Assembly: GCF_000003815.2 (NCBI RefSeq)
Contig: NC_049982.1
Coordinates: forward strand, 27,004,269 to 27,068,268
Length of the DNA stretch: 64,000 bases
From: Branchiostoma floridae
Taxonomy: Eukaryota > Chordata > Leptocardii > Amphioxiformes > Branchiostomatidae
Reading direction: 5' to 3'
Part shown: piece by piece, positions 1 to 10,766 of the stretch
How the letters are laid out: each line of letters opens with the position of its first letter
How positions within the stretch are numbered: the first letter of the stretch is position 1
The notes under the pieces: model-generated
Seen by the model: only the letters and a program-made list of their open reading frames with translations
Databases searched by the model: none
Told to the model about the DNA's origin: nothing
Program-made: the position numbers and the translations under genes

Positions 1-442
1 TACGCTAAAAATGGCACAATGAGTCTGCTATGGTCGGTCAGAAATTTGGGAGAGGCTTGTAAGTGTTGGGGGGATATGGTGTAAGCTTAAACGGACGGAA
101 AATGATCGTGACTAATGTTTTTGGATGTACGTTTGGCGGCCGCCCCCCTCCCACCCTGGGCGGCGCACCCCTAACAGGATTACCAACGTGTACTTCGGTG
201 AGTAGAAAATATTATTAGACTGTGCTGTTTTAGTTTAAAGCAAAATGTAGATTCGTTTTTCCCACTTGTCTAATTTTTTTGACATGTGATCATCAGAAAC
301 GCAAATTTGTCTCCAGCTAGCCTGCCCCCCTCCCCCATTAGGAAAATGCCTAATTTTTTGGACAACAGGCATTTCGTATTAGGTTTTATGAAAATATGCT
401 GCAAAACAGCACTTGAGGGGTGAATAATTGTGCTTTGATATA

Positions 443-516
443 CGACCACGTTAAAACAGCCTCATTACTCATAATTTGGGTACCTACTGACTGGCACCTG
501 GTGGTTATTATTATAA
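443..516 (+). repeat. SINE 3' tail (same tail as the 5S-derived SINE)
   Basis: The segment runs from CGACCACGTTAA through a TACCTACTG block to GGTGGTTATTATTAT. It matches the 3' part of the 5S-derived SINE at 52972-53238, with the same (TTA)n ending. No head is present, so it is a 5'-truncated copy. Its mirror image is at 51440-51509 in the other arm. Confidence 0.75.
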
Positions 517-818
517 TTTATATACATATTTATATATTTAATTTTCGTTCATTTATTCGTTCAAATGGCTGGCATCACAGACAGCCAAGGCTGTCAAACT
601 CGTCATGACTATTATTTTTATCAAGGGCTAACCTTTAATAATTTGAACACTGTTCAGTAACTGACAGCTATTTGGTCACTAATTTAATATTTGTTTAATA
701 CATTTTATATTATATTTCAGGTATGGATTTAAGTCACGGTGTTTATGTATTAAATTCTGGGTTGACCGGATCTGATTTTGTCATTTGTGTCATCGTTTCC
801 CTTTTTATATGCCTCCAG

Positions 819-2016
819 TACAGCTGCAGTAGATACCTCCTTCAGACATGCAGCACAAGTTGTGAGGGTGGATAGCCAGTCCTGAGTAAAGCAAGCATCA
901 GCCAGAAGTTTAGCTGCTGACTACTTCAATGCTGCTACACACTCCATAGGTAAGACTCAAGACTACAGTCCTGCATGCTCAATATCATCATTGGCACACT
1001 TTAGTGTTTACCGAGGCAGGCCGTTATCATGATTCTGCGTAGTCTGGTTTTAGTTAGCTGTTGTGATGCGACAAGGCACAACTAAGGTTACCCCAGTTAT
1101 GTCAAAATCGTGTGACATGTTCCTTGATTGCTGTACATATATATTTTTATTTGTGTCATACCTGATAACATTCGATACAGGTGTTCTGGACCGGATGGTA
1201 CTTTTCTGTATCACACAGGCTTTTTATTTGTATTACACAGGCTTCCATCACTTGAATAGAGCGGAGTTCTTTTCTTGGAAGTTTTCTCGAATTGATGTTA
1301 AACTTAAAGAATAGAGTTGTCGGCACCGACCGTGCAGGGCTGGGACCGAGGGTGATGCAGAATACACCATGTTTTATTTTGTTTATGACATACCTACCTG
1401 AAGAAACACAAGTTTCGATGCGAAACGTGCCAGAGGTTATAAAAACTTTGGTGTCCTCAAACAAAAACAGTTACAGCAGCAATTCTAACGTCCGAATCAG
1501 ATATTCGAATTTTAGACTGTGCCGCTCTAGGTGTGGGAAGAGTGCATAAGTGTTTGACTGTGTGATAAAAGTTCGAAGCCCGTGTGATGCAGCTTTTTAT
1601 CACCCGGTCCAGAACACCCCTATCAACCATTATCGCTGCCCAGGTATGACATAAAAGTAAAATACAACACAATGAATTCGGTATCACCCTCAGTCCCAGC
1701 CTTCCCACGGGTCGGATCACTCGACACACTGGCTGGCTGGTACCTAGGCAGATGCGGAATACACTGTGTTGTATTCTACTTTTATCAATCTTCAGTACAC
1801 ATGGGTATTCCCTTCAGACGCAAATTTAGGTAGGCTCGATTTCCACACATAGGTTGATATTCTGTGATACTTTTGTTTTATCATGTAGGAACTGGCTCAT
1901 CACACAAAGGACTCCAAACTCCTGCCAAGGAGTTCAGGATTCAGACACAGAGGAAGGCAGCCTGTGCTGGTGTGGACACTACACGGAGTGCTTTGCAGCA
2001 GAGGACTAGAATATAG
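819..2016 (+). pseudogene. Two-exon 3' gene fragment in the left arm, stop-containing
   Basis: Exon 819-949 (acceptor CAG before it, donor GTAAGA after it) and exon 1889-2016 (acceptor TAG, ending in a TAG stop) join in one phase. They encode about 85 residues starting TAAVDTSFRHAAQVV and ending QQRTRI. An in-frame TGA interrupts exon 1 in the context CAGTCC-TGA-GTAAAG; one C-to-T change in a CGA codon would explain it. I do not recognise the family. No upstream exons are visible, so this is the 3' end of a gene that begins outside the window, or a captured fragment. The matching copy at 49912-51113 shares the TGA. If the true reading frame differs, this could be non-coding, but the exon length and phase agreement argue for former coding sequence. 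Confidence 0.5.
1155..1790. repeat. Dispersed palindromic repeat (family P), left arm
   Basis: Built from recognisable blocks shared with 18195-18550, 27490-27965, 34405-34840 and 50150-50775: a GTATGACATAA end, a block with GGTGTTCTGGACCGG, a pair of GTATCACACAGGC-like blocks, a CGAATCAGATATTCGAA-like block, and a terminal self-complementary part (GAATACACxxTGTTxTATT with GGTGATxCxGAATACA). In this arm two partial units are joined. No credible protein is encoded. Confidence 0.7.
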
Positions 2017-3212
2017 ATGAGAATTTGGAGAGGATGTTATAAGTTTACTTACCTGTATTTAAACATTTGTATCGACAACAACTTTGTTCTTATATCTGAT
2101 CGCTGTTGGCCTAAGGGCTGCTAACTGACTAAGACCTTCATAGCTTCTGAAAACTTCCAGTATGAAGTAAGTTGTGTTTCAGTGTTGTGCGATTGTATGA
2201 ACCATGTGATTATGATTTGTGATACATTTTACATAGTTGTCAGTATTATATTGTACCTACACAGGTCCCATTTGATAATTCCATTTGTACCTGCATATAC
2301 TGGTGGTATTTTGAACCCTCACTTGCATCTGCCCCTCACCCTTCTCTAAAGAAAAAGGATTTCTTAGCCAGATCACTATAGGCTTGTTTTTAATCTGTTA
2401 TTAATATAGAAATGATAGGTTATGAATTCCCCAATCTGTGAAGTGAAGATAATGATGAATTATTGCTTGGATAAACATGCAGCATTACATGATGCTGATA
2501 GGATCATGTTGGCAAAGTGTAAAACAATACAGGCCTCACTGAATGTCATATGTCATTTATGCATTGCAGTTTTTATTGTCATGTTACTGTTTCTTTCATT
2601 CGTCTTGAGTATCTGATTATATAGTGGAACATTTTGATTCATACATTTGTTAACAGTGACAGCATAGTTTAGATATTGCACAGAGTATGTGATACAACTG
2701 TTTTTATAAAAAAGTACATATATTGCAAATTCTTGCCTGAGGGCTTATTGTATTCTCCAGGCAGACATGTCAGCTGGATGAAAAAGATAGGAACAAATAA
2801 GGTACCATGGGATTTCAGTCTTTTGCAACCTATTCAATTATCTGCCTGCCAGTCAGTTCACTCCTTGGCCAACTAACTCCTACTCAAAATTACCATTTGA
2901 CCAGGCCAGAGTCTGGTAGAAACAAATAGTGTATGGCAAAAGTATTCTTGTATATAATTTCTAAAGCCTGTTTGTCAGTGCAAAATCACAGAGACTGATG
3001 ATAGGTTTAGATAGTGTGTGATGATAAACTGATGCTACTTTGTTGAATGTCATTCATGATATATAGCTTGTAAACAGGACAGTTGATTAATGTCCAATCA
3101 TACTATGAACATTACTTTAAACTTGAATTATAAGAAAAGGTAACAATTGTATATGGTAAAGCTAGAGCATTTATCTGTTTACCCTTTTGAAAACCTGTCA
3201 ATGTTGATATGC

Positions 3213-3674
3213 TTATCCAATAAATATTACTGAGTTCTGCCACAAACCATGTTCTGATTCAAAATCATGGGTAAATTTGGGTAATTCTTGGAAGTGATCG
3301 GTAAACTTCCAGCTAAATGTGGGTAAAGGGGGTAAATATGGCATTGAATATTCTGGTAAATGTTTGTATAAATCCGAGGTAAATATGGGTAAATACAGCG
3401 ATATGAGATATACTCCGCCTGGTAAATGTCGGTAAATGCGCAAAATATATGAGAAATACCTCGTACGGTAAATCTCGGTAAATACATATTTACACGAACC
3501 TGGTAAATGTGGGTAAATCAGGCAAACATTACCCGCTTTACCATGCGGGTAAATGCCTGGTATATTTGCACCTTTACCGGCGGGTAAATGTCGATAAATC
3601 CCGGGTAAATCTAAACTTTACCCGGCTATACATCACATTTACCAATGTGGTAAATTCGACTTTTCATGCAGTGA
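3213..3674. repeat. GGTAAA-rich degenerate short-period repeat (family G), left arm
   Basis: About 450 bp in which GGTAAA (or TTTACC) recurs every 8-20 bp, for example GGTAAATGTGGGTAAA. It ends in TTTCATGCAGTGAT. The same block lies at 48308-48770 (other arm), and a shorter independent copy at 54838-54987 ends in the same TTTCATGCAGTG motif. The constant terminus suggests a bounded element rather than a plain microsatellite. Confidence 0.75.
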
Positions 3675-3749
3675 TTAAAAAAAAAACGGACCGGCTCGGG
3701 ACGCATGACGTCATGGCTCGGCGCATTGGATTTTTTTGTGCCATTATAG

Positions 3750-6740
3750 TCTCTTGAGGGGAACGTCACTTTAGAGGTGTACCAGCAGAAACAACATATC
3801 ACGGGGGGAACTAGCGGGTCTGAACAATGGCATGCAGCGGGGTTTTCATCCTGTCCTACATGTATTTCCTTCTCTATGGAACCTCCTTGATTGAAACAGT
3901 TAGTTTTCTGGTTGTTTTCTTTGAGTGTAAATGCTGGCATAGTCATTTTATTACTTAGTGTGATTATATCACCTCTCCTTCCCTTTCCCCTTTTGCAGGT
4001 GCTATCCAGCAAACAGAAGCAAAACAAGCAAGCACTAAATAAATTTGTAATTTATGTCACCATGGAAGGGAAAAGTTTTTGCAACTGGGTGACAAGTAGT
4101 TTATGATCTGAAAATATGCCTTCCAGAAGTGCCAGACTACCCAGTAGTTTTTACAAACTGGGCTTCAACAAATATGTTCCCTTCTGTGGTTAATGCATAT
4201 TTAATTTTTCAGTAGAAGTACAGAAGCTGGGGCAGTGTCAATTTTTCCATTTTTAGTTTTAGTTTTGACCGTACATTTACTTCAACCAAAGGTGGTCCTG
4301 GGTCAACTTACCCTTTCCTTTCCCTCCCATCTTTAAAGAAGCCATGATCTATCTTTTTTGTATCTAGATGCTAACTAGCAACCACAATGCATGCACTAAT
4401 TGGTGATTAGTGTCATTAGAAGAGAAGAATAGTTGCAATTGGGTGAGAAGTAGTTTATGATCTTATGTAATCCCTTACAGAAAACCAGGGAGTTTTTAAA
4501 CAAAACACCTTGATACCATAAGCATTCAATTTCTGAGCAGACCGACCTAGCCTAAACATTGCAGCAACCATAGGATACATATTTTTTTGATTAGCATGAA
4601 AGTTTATTGGAGTTGGTAAATTGCATACTACTTAACTACTACTGTCAGTGAATAAGTTGCTTAATGACCAACTCTGGTAAGTTAACTTTCTTGAGTTGGA
4701 GAACACGTTATTTGTTTCTCATGATAAACTTTAATCTTTACTATATTTAGTAATACATGTAGTTTTTACTCTAAGGACCTTTTTCTTTCCTTTTCTAATG
4801 GGCTACCCTAGGCCTGTCGCAAGTGCTAACAGGAGGGGTAGTCCCAAGAAAAAAATACTATATATAGAAGTGGTGTAAAAACTTTAAACAGAAAAGGTCG
4901 CAAAAAAACAACGAAAAAACCATGGCCGATTCAACAGCTTAAAAATGACTCCAAAAACTAAAAACTAAGTGTAAGTAGGTATATTTACTTGATACATGAT
5001 AGCCTATTCTTGGCCTGTTTTGTGCATAATTGCCGCTTCTGGGCTAAACAGTCTTCACACATTGGTGTAAAATTTCACACATTGGTGTAAAACTAAAAAC
5101 ATTGTACATGCATCTGTTTTGTTTGCTCTGAGTCCATTGCCTTTTGTGTACTAATTTCCTGGTTTGCTGTTTTCTTCAAGCAGAGGTTTATATGGAGGGT
5201 TTATGAAATGTAACCAAGGACGTCCTTGATTTCACCAAGAAAGTCATCAACCTATAACCTTCTTGATATAGCAACCTCCAGCTTGTCCTGGCTTTGTAAA
5301 TTATCAGGTTCTGTTTTTGTCTGCCAGCAAGTTAAATCGTACCATGGGTGGTGAGCATACCTGAATGTTTAAATTAAACTTCCTGAATATGTAATGTCTT
5401 TTTCAAAGTTCTTGAATGCACTTATTCAGAATCTATCAAGCAGATGAAATGTAATACCTTCATGCATTAAAATCTTGAAAGTACCTGCTGATCGATAGTA
5501 TCCAAAAAACTTTTACAGGACTGGAAGTGCTAAAAAAGTTTTTAATGTTTTTGCCAGTACTTTACAAAATCCGTGTCACAGTTTGCCCTGTCATATATAT
5601 GCAGGTAACGTCATTGACTTGCTTCCAAGAAAATTTGATCTGATGTAACAGTGGGGTTCAAGCGCTGCCAAACTGAACACGCCAACAGCTCTGAGCTTTT
5701 GGCATTGTGGTATGCACGTTGGATTTGTGATCACTGTGCCGGCCCATGTTTGATCCTGGTGTCGGCATGTTGTTTCTTCTGTTACTTACTCCTTTGATTT
5801 GAAATTTTGACCATCATAAGATAAAGACTTGAGTTGCAATGTGATGAAAAAGGCCATGAAGCTGTTATGTTTAATATGAATTAAGGAAACATTAGACAAA
5901 AGTTTGTTCCAGAGAATATTTCCAGGTTCCAAATCCTGTTAATAAAAATAGGGCCAATACAAGCTTAGAACATGGCCATCTTTCCTCAGCCAATCAGGAG
6001 CGAGTATTTCTTGTGACTATATCCACATAGTATGGTGTCCCTAGGGGTAGGGGTGTACTAAGTAACGAATAAATTGACTAAGTTGGAGACGCCCACCATT
6101 CAACTGAATGGTCTCCCTTGGGGTAGGGGTGGCCTAGCTCTAAATGTTATTCAGTAGATTTCTAGCGAGGTCAACGCCCATGAAGCCGGTTCTTTCAAAT
6201 GCAGAGTAACCAATTAACACCAGACCGGTGGCACGCGGGGGCCAGGGAGGAGTGTTTCACACCTATTGTCCGTCGATTACTAGCTGTTAAATACCGTCAA
6301 TACATTACAAAGGCCATCTTTGTGGGGGTTCCTTTAGTTTGCAGCATGTATTTTTGTGAGCTGGTCCCTTTAAATACTGGTAATATATAGAATAGAAGTA
6401 CGGACTGAAGAATCAACTTACTACAGCCGTTGCACATGGGTCTTTAGAAACGTCTTTTTACCTTATTACAAGATCCAAGTTGTGAGTTGTAGAACTACGT
6501 GCTGTTTTTACTATATATTTTACAGAAATAACAACAATGTAAAATGTGACACATGTTACACTAGCCCAAAACTTTACACACATCATTGCAAAATGCATGC
6601 ATGATAGCATGCCATATTATGACCGTGTACTATTTAGTACATCTACTGGCTCAACATAGGTAAGTATACAACTTCTTAGGAAATATGGATACAGTACATT
6701 TGATTATAACAATACAAGTGCTAATACTAACTTACCGGTG
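3750..6740. other. No recognisable gene; includes a possible tRNA-derived SINE piece
   Basis: About 3 kb of AT-rich sequence with only short open frames and no matching exon structure. At 5685-5770 a possible tRNA-derived head is seen: an A-box-like GGCATTGTGGT and a B-box-like GTTTGATCC about 50 bp apart, as in decayed SINEs. A direct repeat of about 50 bp (AACGAATAAATTGACTAAG core) occurs at 6046-6097 and again at 7540-7590. Confidence 0.4.
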
Positions 6741-6749
6741 ACCTCTTTA

Positions 6750-6939
6750 TAGTCTCCAAGCAGACCCTACGGTGCCTTAGAAATAGTATATAAGCTGGCA
6801 AAGGAGTATAGCCGGCCAAAGGGAGATAGCCGGCTAAGGGAGTCAAACGGGCACCTGGTGCCGGTATACCAAGTCCCTGGCCAGCTTTGATACTATAATT
6901 TCTAACTTCTAAGGCACCGTAGGGTCTGCTTGGAGACTA
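6750..6939. mobile_element. 190 bp MITE with ~30 bp TIRs and 9 bp TSD (MULE-like)
   Basis: The ends TAGTCTCCAAGCAGACC and its reverse complement form near-perfect inverted repeats of about 30 bp that continue through a CTACGGTGCCTTAGAA block. Both sides are flanked by ACCTCTTTA (6741-6749 and 6940-6948), a 9 bp target duplication. Known rule: 9 bp duplications are typical of Mutator-like elements. No coding capacity. Related termini (CTCCAAGCAGAGG) occur at 10712-10766 and 13618-13773. Confidence 0.8.
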
Positions 6940-6948
6940 ACCTCTTTA

Positions 6949-9100
6949 TAACGAGGCCATACAGCCGGCTCATCACAAAAGTACCTGTGACTTATGGCGG
7001 AAGAGAAGGGTCTACTGTACTTTTAATTCTACTAAATTCAATAATTCAATAAAATCACATTGATCATTTATATCTGTGTCCATTCTTAGGGCTAACCCAA
7101 GTCACTTCCTCGTCACAATTTTTACACGTTGTGGAGGCTTCTGTAGCTTCTTGACACAAACTTAGTTCGACGTTCCACAGTTGTCGCAACGGGCGCGTAG
7201 CGACCGCTCCATTAGCGCGAGCGCAGCACCATTGAAAGTGTAAAACTTCATCTCTACAGTCCCTCCGCTTTTTGATCATCCAACTTTCAAAGTTAACTAT
7301 ATTCAAGCTGATCGATCTAGACGTACGGAAGAACTCAAAACAGCAACTCAAATGCGCTTGGGTTGAGTGTAGGACATTTACATGAAACTAGATGGCTACA
7401 AGAGGTGCAATTAGCCCGTAACTAGGCTGCCATTGGCTAATTGTCGACGGCGGTCAGTGACCTGATAGCAGTCATCTGATTGGTCCTCGCTAGAAACCGT
7501 CGGAAATCTAGTGCATATCAAATAGTGTACACGGTAGGGGTGTACCAACCAACGAATAAATTGACTAAGTTGGAGACGCCCACCTTTCTCATGCAAATAA
7601 AAGCAATTAAAGAATTAACAAAAAGGGAAACAGCAAATCAACCTATGTTACTGAACATCTTTATTCATAACATAAACAAAGGAAATTCTTACGATCATGA
7701 AAGAAAGTCAGAAAACGAACAAGACAATAATAAAGAGTTTCTTGTAACAGGAAAATGTACAAACAGCGTTACATCAAACTTTCAAAGACATGAAAAATAT
7801 AACCTCCTTGGTTACATCAAGCTAGGGAACAGGCTCCAAGATAGTAAAGAAAAACTAGTAGAGATGCTACATAAAAACATGCGAGTTAAATTGATCAAAA
7901 CGATCAATACTTCCATAAACGAGAAACAAACTAAAAATGCAGGAAGATAATGCATGATGTGGTCTACCAGGAACGGGTCAAACTGGGAACAGGACAGCTC
8001 GTCAGAACGGTTGCTCCAGCAGGGCGAATTAAATGGGGGAGGAGGCAGCGACATCGGCCGGTCTGTCTGGCAAGAACTGGTTAGGATCAAAACTACAGAA
8101 CAGTTTGGCAGAGATGCCACCATGCTGCAGCAAAACGTTTTACACCAGCTCGAGCTGGAACTCAGACATGTCGGGTTGTGTACGGAACTCGCCTGAACAT
8201 ACTGTGAAAACGGCTGAACATACTCGAGAAAATGGGCCTCCAAGACATGCCACGTCCTGCTCATTTGAGGTCAGGTTGGGAACTGGGAATGATCTGACAT
8301 GCACCCACAGAACAATGGCATTGTGGTGCAAAAAAGTGTTGTAAAACCAGACATGAATTTCACACAAGCCTCATGAGGAAAGGTGTGAGGCGCCATCACC
8401 AGGGTCATGAATGGGAAATAGGAGAAGAATATAGCCTGTCTGTTCACTTGCTAGGAAAACAAACTGCATGTTTCTAATGACTAAAAAAGTGTATTTTGCT
8501 TCGGAAAGATGGCCATGTTCTAAGTCAGATAGATCCTGGTAGTGGCNNNNNNNNNNNNNNNNNNNNNNNNNNNNNNNNNNNNNNNNNNNNNNNNNNNNNN
8601 NNNNNNNNNNNNNNNNNNNNNNNNNNNNNNNNNNNNNNNNNNNNNNTGATCTATCTATTACAAGGAGTATCCTCTTTAACCAATCCTGTAATTATGCGCT
8701 ACTGTAATGCAGGGTCAAACTAGGTCAGCTATTGTCTTTAAAATGTGCAAAGTAATTGTAGCTGAACCAACTGTCCCACAGGGAATATCTTGAGACCCGG
8801 CTACCCCAATGCTCAGAGATTAGCTGTAAAGCTGAGGTCCTTGGGTCCACTATTACTGGTTTAAGAAATTTCAGAGGAATTACAGAAGCCTGAAAATTCA
8901 CCGGGATGGATTACATGATTCAAAATGGTGAAACCAAATGGGTACAATATCATCAACGTTGCATCCAACCCTGAGATAAACACTTCTTTGAGAAGTTGGA
9001 TAACTTGGAAGTTGAAAAAAAATTAATTCAATTCAATTTTAACTTGACAATCATTACTTTGACCCCCATGTACAGCCAAACCTTCATCTGTTGTCCTCAC
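6949..9100. other. No recognised gene; long overlapping open frames of unknown meaning
   Basis: The plus strand has a 156-codon frame at 7480-7950 and the minus strand a 150-codon frame at 7812-8264. They overlap and neither resembles a known family. The plus-strand translation is Lys/Asn-rich, as expected from AT-rich non-coding DNA. A 100 bp gap lies at 8547-8646. I see no splice-consistent exon or RNA gene. Confidence 0.3.
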
Positions 9101-9104
9101 AATT

Positions 9105-9590
9105 ATTGAATGAATGAAAGACCTTTATTGTACACATTCATGCCTCAACAGGCTAGGTACAGGTCACTGATAACAGACATGACAGACATATGCATAGACA
9201 ACAAGATACAATTTAACTATTTGAAAGTGCTAAACTAACAGGATGGTTGACATCTTCTCGCTTCTTTGTACAGGTGTAGATATAAGAACATATAATGTTT
9301 GATATACAGCCGGTTTATCTAGGCGCATCAAAAATAGAAATGTATCCGTTGCATTAAGATGTTCAAAATATGGGAACTCTTTTCTGATACATTCATAAAG
9401 CACAATTCGTTCCTTATGGTAAAATTTACAGTGTACGATAAAATGCTGTTCATCTTCTACCTGTTGTAGTTCACAAAATTGGCAGACTCTATGCTGCAGA
9501 GGAGTGCGGTTGTGCCTTCCAGTTTCAATATGTAACTTGTGACAACTAATCAGGAGTTGTATGTATATTGAAGCGACCAAGGTTGTACTA
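9105..9590 (-). mobile_element. 3' end of a non-LTR retrotransposon (CR1/L2-like)
   Basis: Minus-strand frame 9580-9230 (116 codons) has the C-terminal zinc-binding region typical of LINE reverse transcriptases: CQFC followed about 20 residues later by HFIVHC, preceded by HRVC-type spacing. It is followed by a short 3' UTR with AATAAAGGTCTTT and an ATTCATTCA-type tail at 9105-9120, which marks the 3' end of insertion. The element is 5' truncated; the polymerase core is absent. Clade assignment is tentative. Confidence 0.7.
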
Positions 9591-9616
9591 TAAAATCACC
9601 CAATAAATTCAGCTAA

Positions 9617-10135
9617 GGCCACAGCAAGTAAATTTTATGGATGACATCCTCTGCAGACTGCAGAAATAGTGCGATAGGGCGAAAAAAAAACAAGATGGGT
9701 GCATAATAGGCACCATAAAGTTGTGATGACTGTTGTAAAAAGAATTAAAGGGACAAAACATTGTATCAGAGCCAGCAATGCATTCATTCCTGTATTTAAA
9801 ACATGTACTGGTGTGGTAGAAGTGACACTAGTGTCACAGTGGTAGACTGCCATCACCAACAAAGTTGGTAACCACACTCAAAGCTTCCATATTGCTGTCA
9901 CTTTTACAACTATCCAATAAGTTTCGTTTCTACAACTACAGTCCTAGGTACCTCGCAAGTGTCACTTCTACAAGTACAATTATTAGGCCACAACACAATA
10001 TATTTGCTCATAGTGGTACTGTATCATAATGTTGACCATGCCTGCAGAAGAAAAAAAAATCTTGTTTTTTTTCTGAAATCAGGCGAAAATTAATGCGCGC
10101 GTAGATGGCATCCATAAAATTTACCTGCTGTGGCC
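9617..10135. mobile_element. 519 bp Harbinger-type MITE, TSD TAA, with empty sites in paralogues
   Basis: Terminal inverted repeats GGCCACAGCAAGTAAATTTT / AAAATTTACCTGCTGTGGCC extend through ATGGATGxCATC. The flanks are TAA (9614-9616 and 10136-10138). The tandem copies at 11519-11540 and 12944-12965 read AGCTAACGTAAAC with a single TAA, so the pre-insertion site is preserved and the 3 bp duplication is proven. A 3 bp T-W-A target is the PIF/Harbinger rule. A second copy is at 32400-32816. Confidence 0.88.
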
Positions 10136-10711
10136 TAACGTAAACTACCAGCCCTCAGTCTGGTCCCAACCACCGTGGTGTTCACATCAGTGGAGGCAGG
10201 CTAATACAGATTAGCAAGTATTGGATCGCGGAGTTACTCTTCAGTTTTGAAATGTACATAAGCCAGTAGTCTTGAACAGATAAGGATGGCGACACACAAT
10301 TCAGTGTAGCTTTACAAGTCAGCTTACAAACAATATAAAGCATAGCTGGCCATGGTCTGCCTGGAAGTGTGTCTCAATCTGACCCAGATACAACTTGTTG
10401 TACAGTCCTACAGAGCCCCAGTCTACACTGGCAAGTTGCAAAATATAAGTAGTTCAAACTTGACAGGGGCTGGTCCTTACTGAGAGACAGTTCAAACAAA
10501 GCCTTCATACAACATAATGCCCTAGCTCTTGTGTGAAAACAAAATGTCTTCCTGTCGTCTGCTGTAATACCAATCCTTTGTCCTTGGTTACAGACGGGTA
10601 GAGATCTCCCACTGGGTCTAAGCCATTTATGATGCTGGGAGTATGCGATGAGTCAATTTAGCAACTGGCATCCTGGTAGGAGATAGTCTTTTATGGTCGA
10701 TTGCCCTGGGA

Positions 10712-10766
10712 GTAGACTAAAAAAACGTTTAAAAAAAGCCGGAGCCTAACCTCTGCTTGGAGAGTA
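10712..10766. mobile_element. Single-end remnant of the CTCCAAGCAGAGG MITE
   Basis: One arm ending GAGCCTAACCTCTGCTTGG-AGAGTA. Diverged arms of the same family lie at 11407-11490 and 12831-12915 (CTTCAAGCAAAGGTTAGG). Confidence 0.6.

Larger units (their letters stand above)
1..3674 (+). repeat. Left arm of a ~3.65 kb inverted duplication (partner 48308-51952)
   Basis: Base 1 onward matches, in reverse complement, the sequence ending at 51952, and the match continues to the arm end near 3674, which pairs with 48308. Only small indels and scattered substitutions separate the arms. The arms are about 44.6 kb apart. This arm carries a two-exon pseudogene fragment (819-2016), a SINE tail (443-516), a palindromic dispersed repeat (1155-1790) and a GGTAAA-rich block (3213-3674). 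The arm probably starts before the window. It may be a real inverted segmental duplication or a product of joining two haplotypes in the assembly; sequence alone cannot decide. Confidence 0.92.

Noticed and set aside
7480-8264. Overlapping 156- and 150-codon frames as genes
   Set aside because: No family pattern, biased composition, opposite strands overlap, no splice or polyadenylation context.
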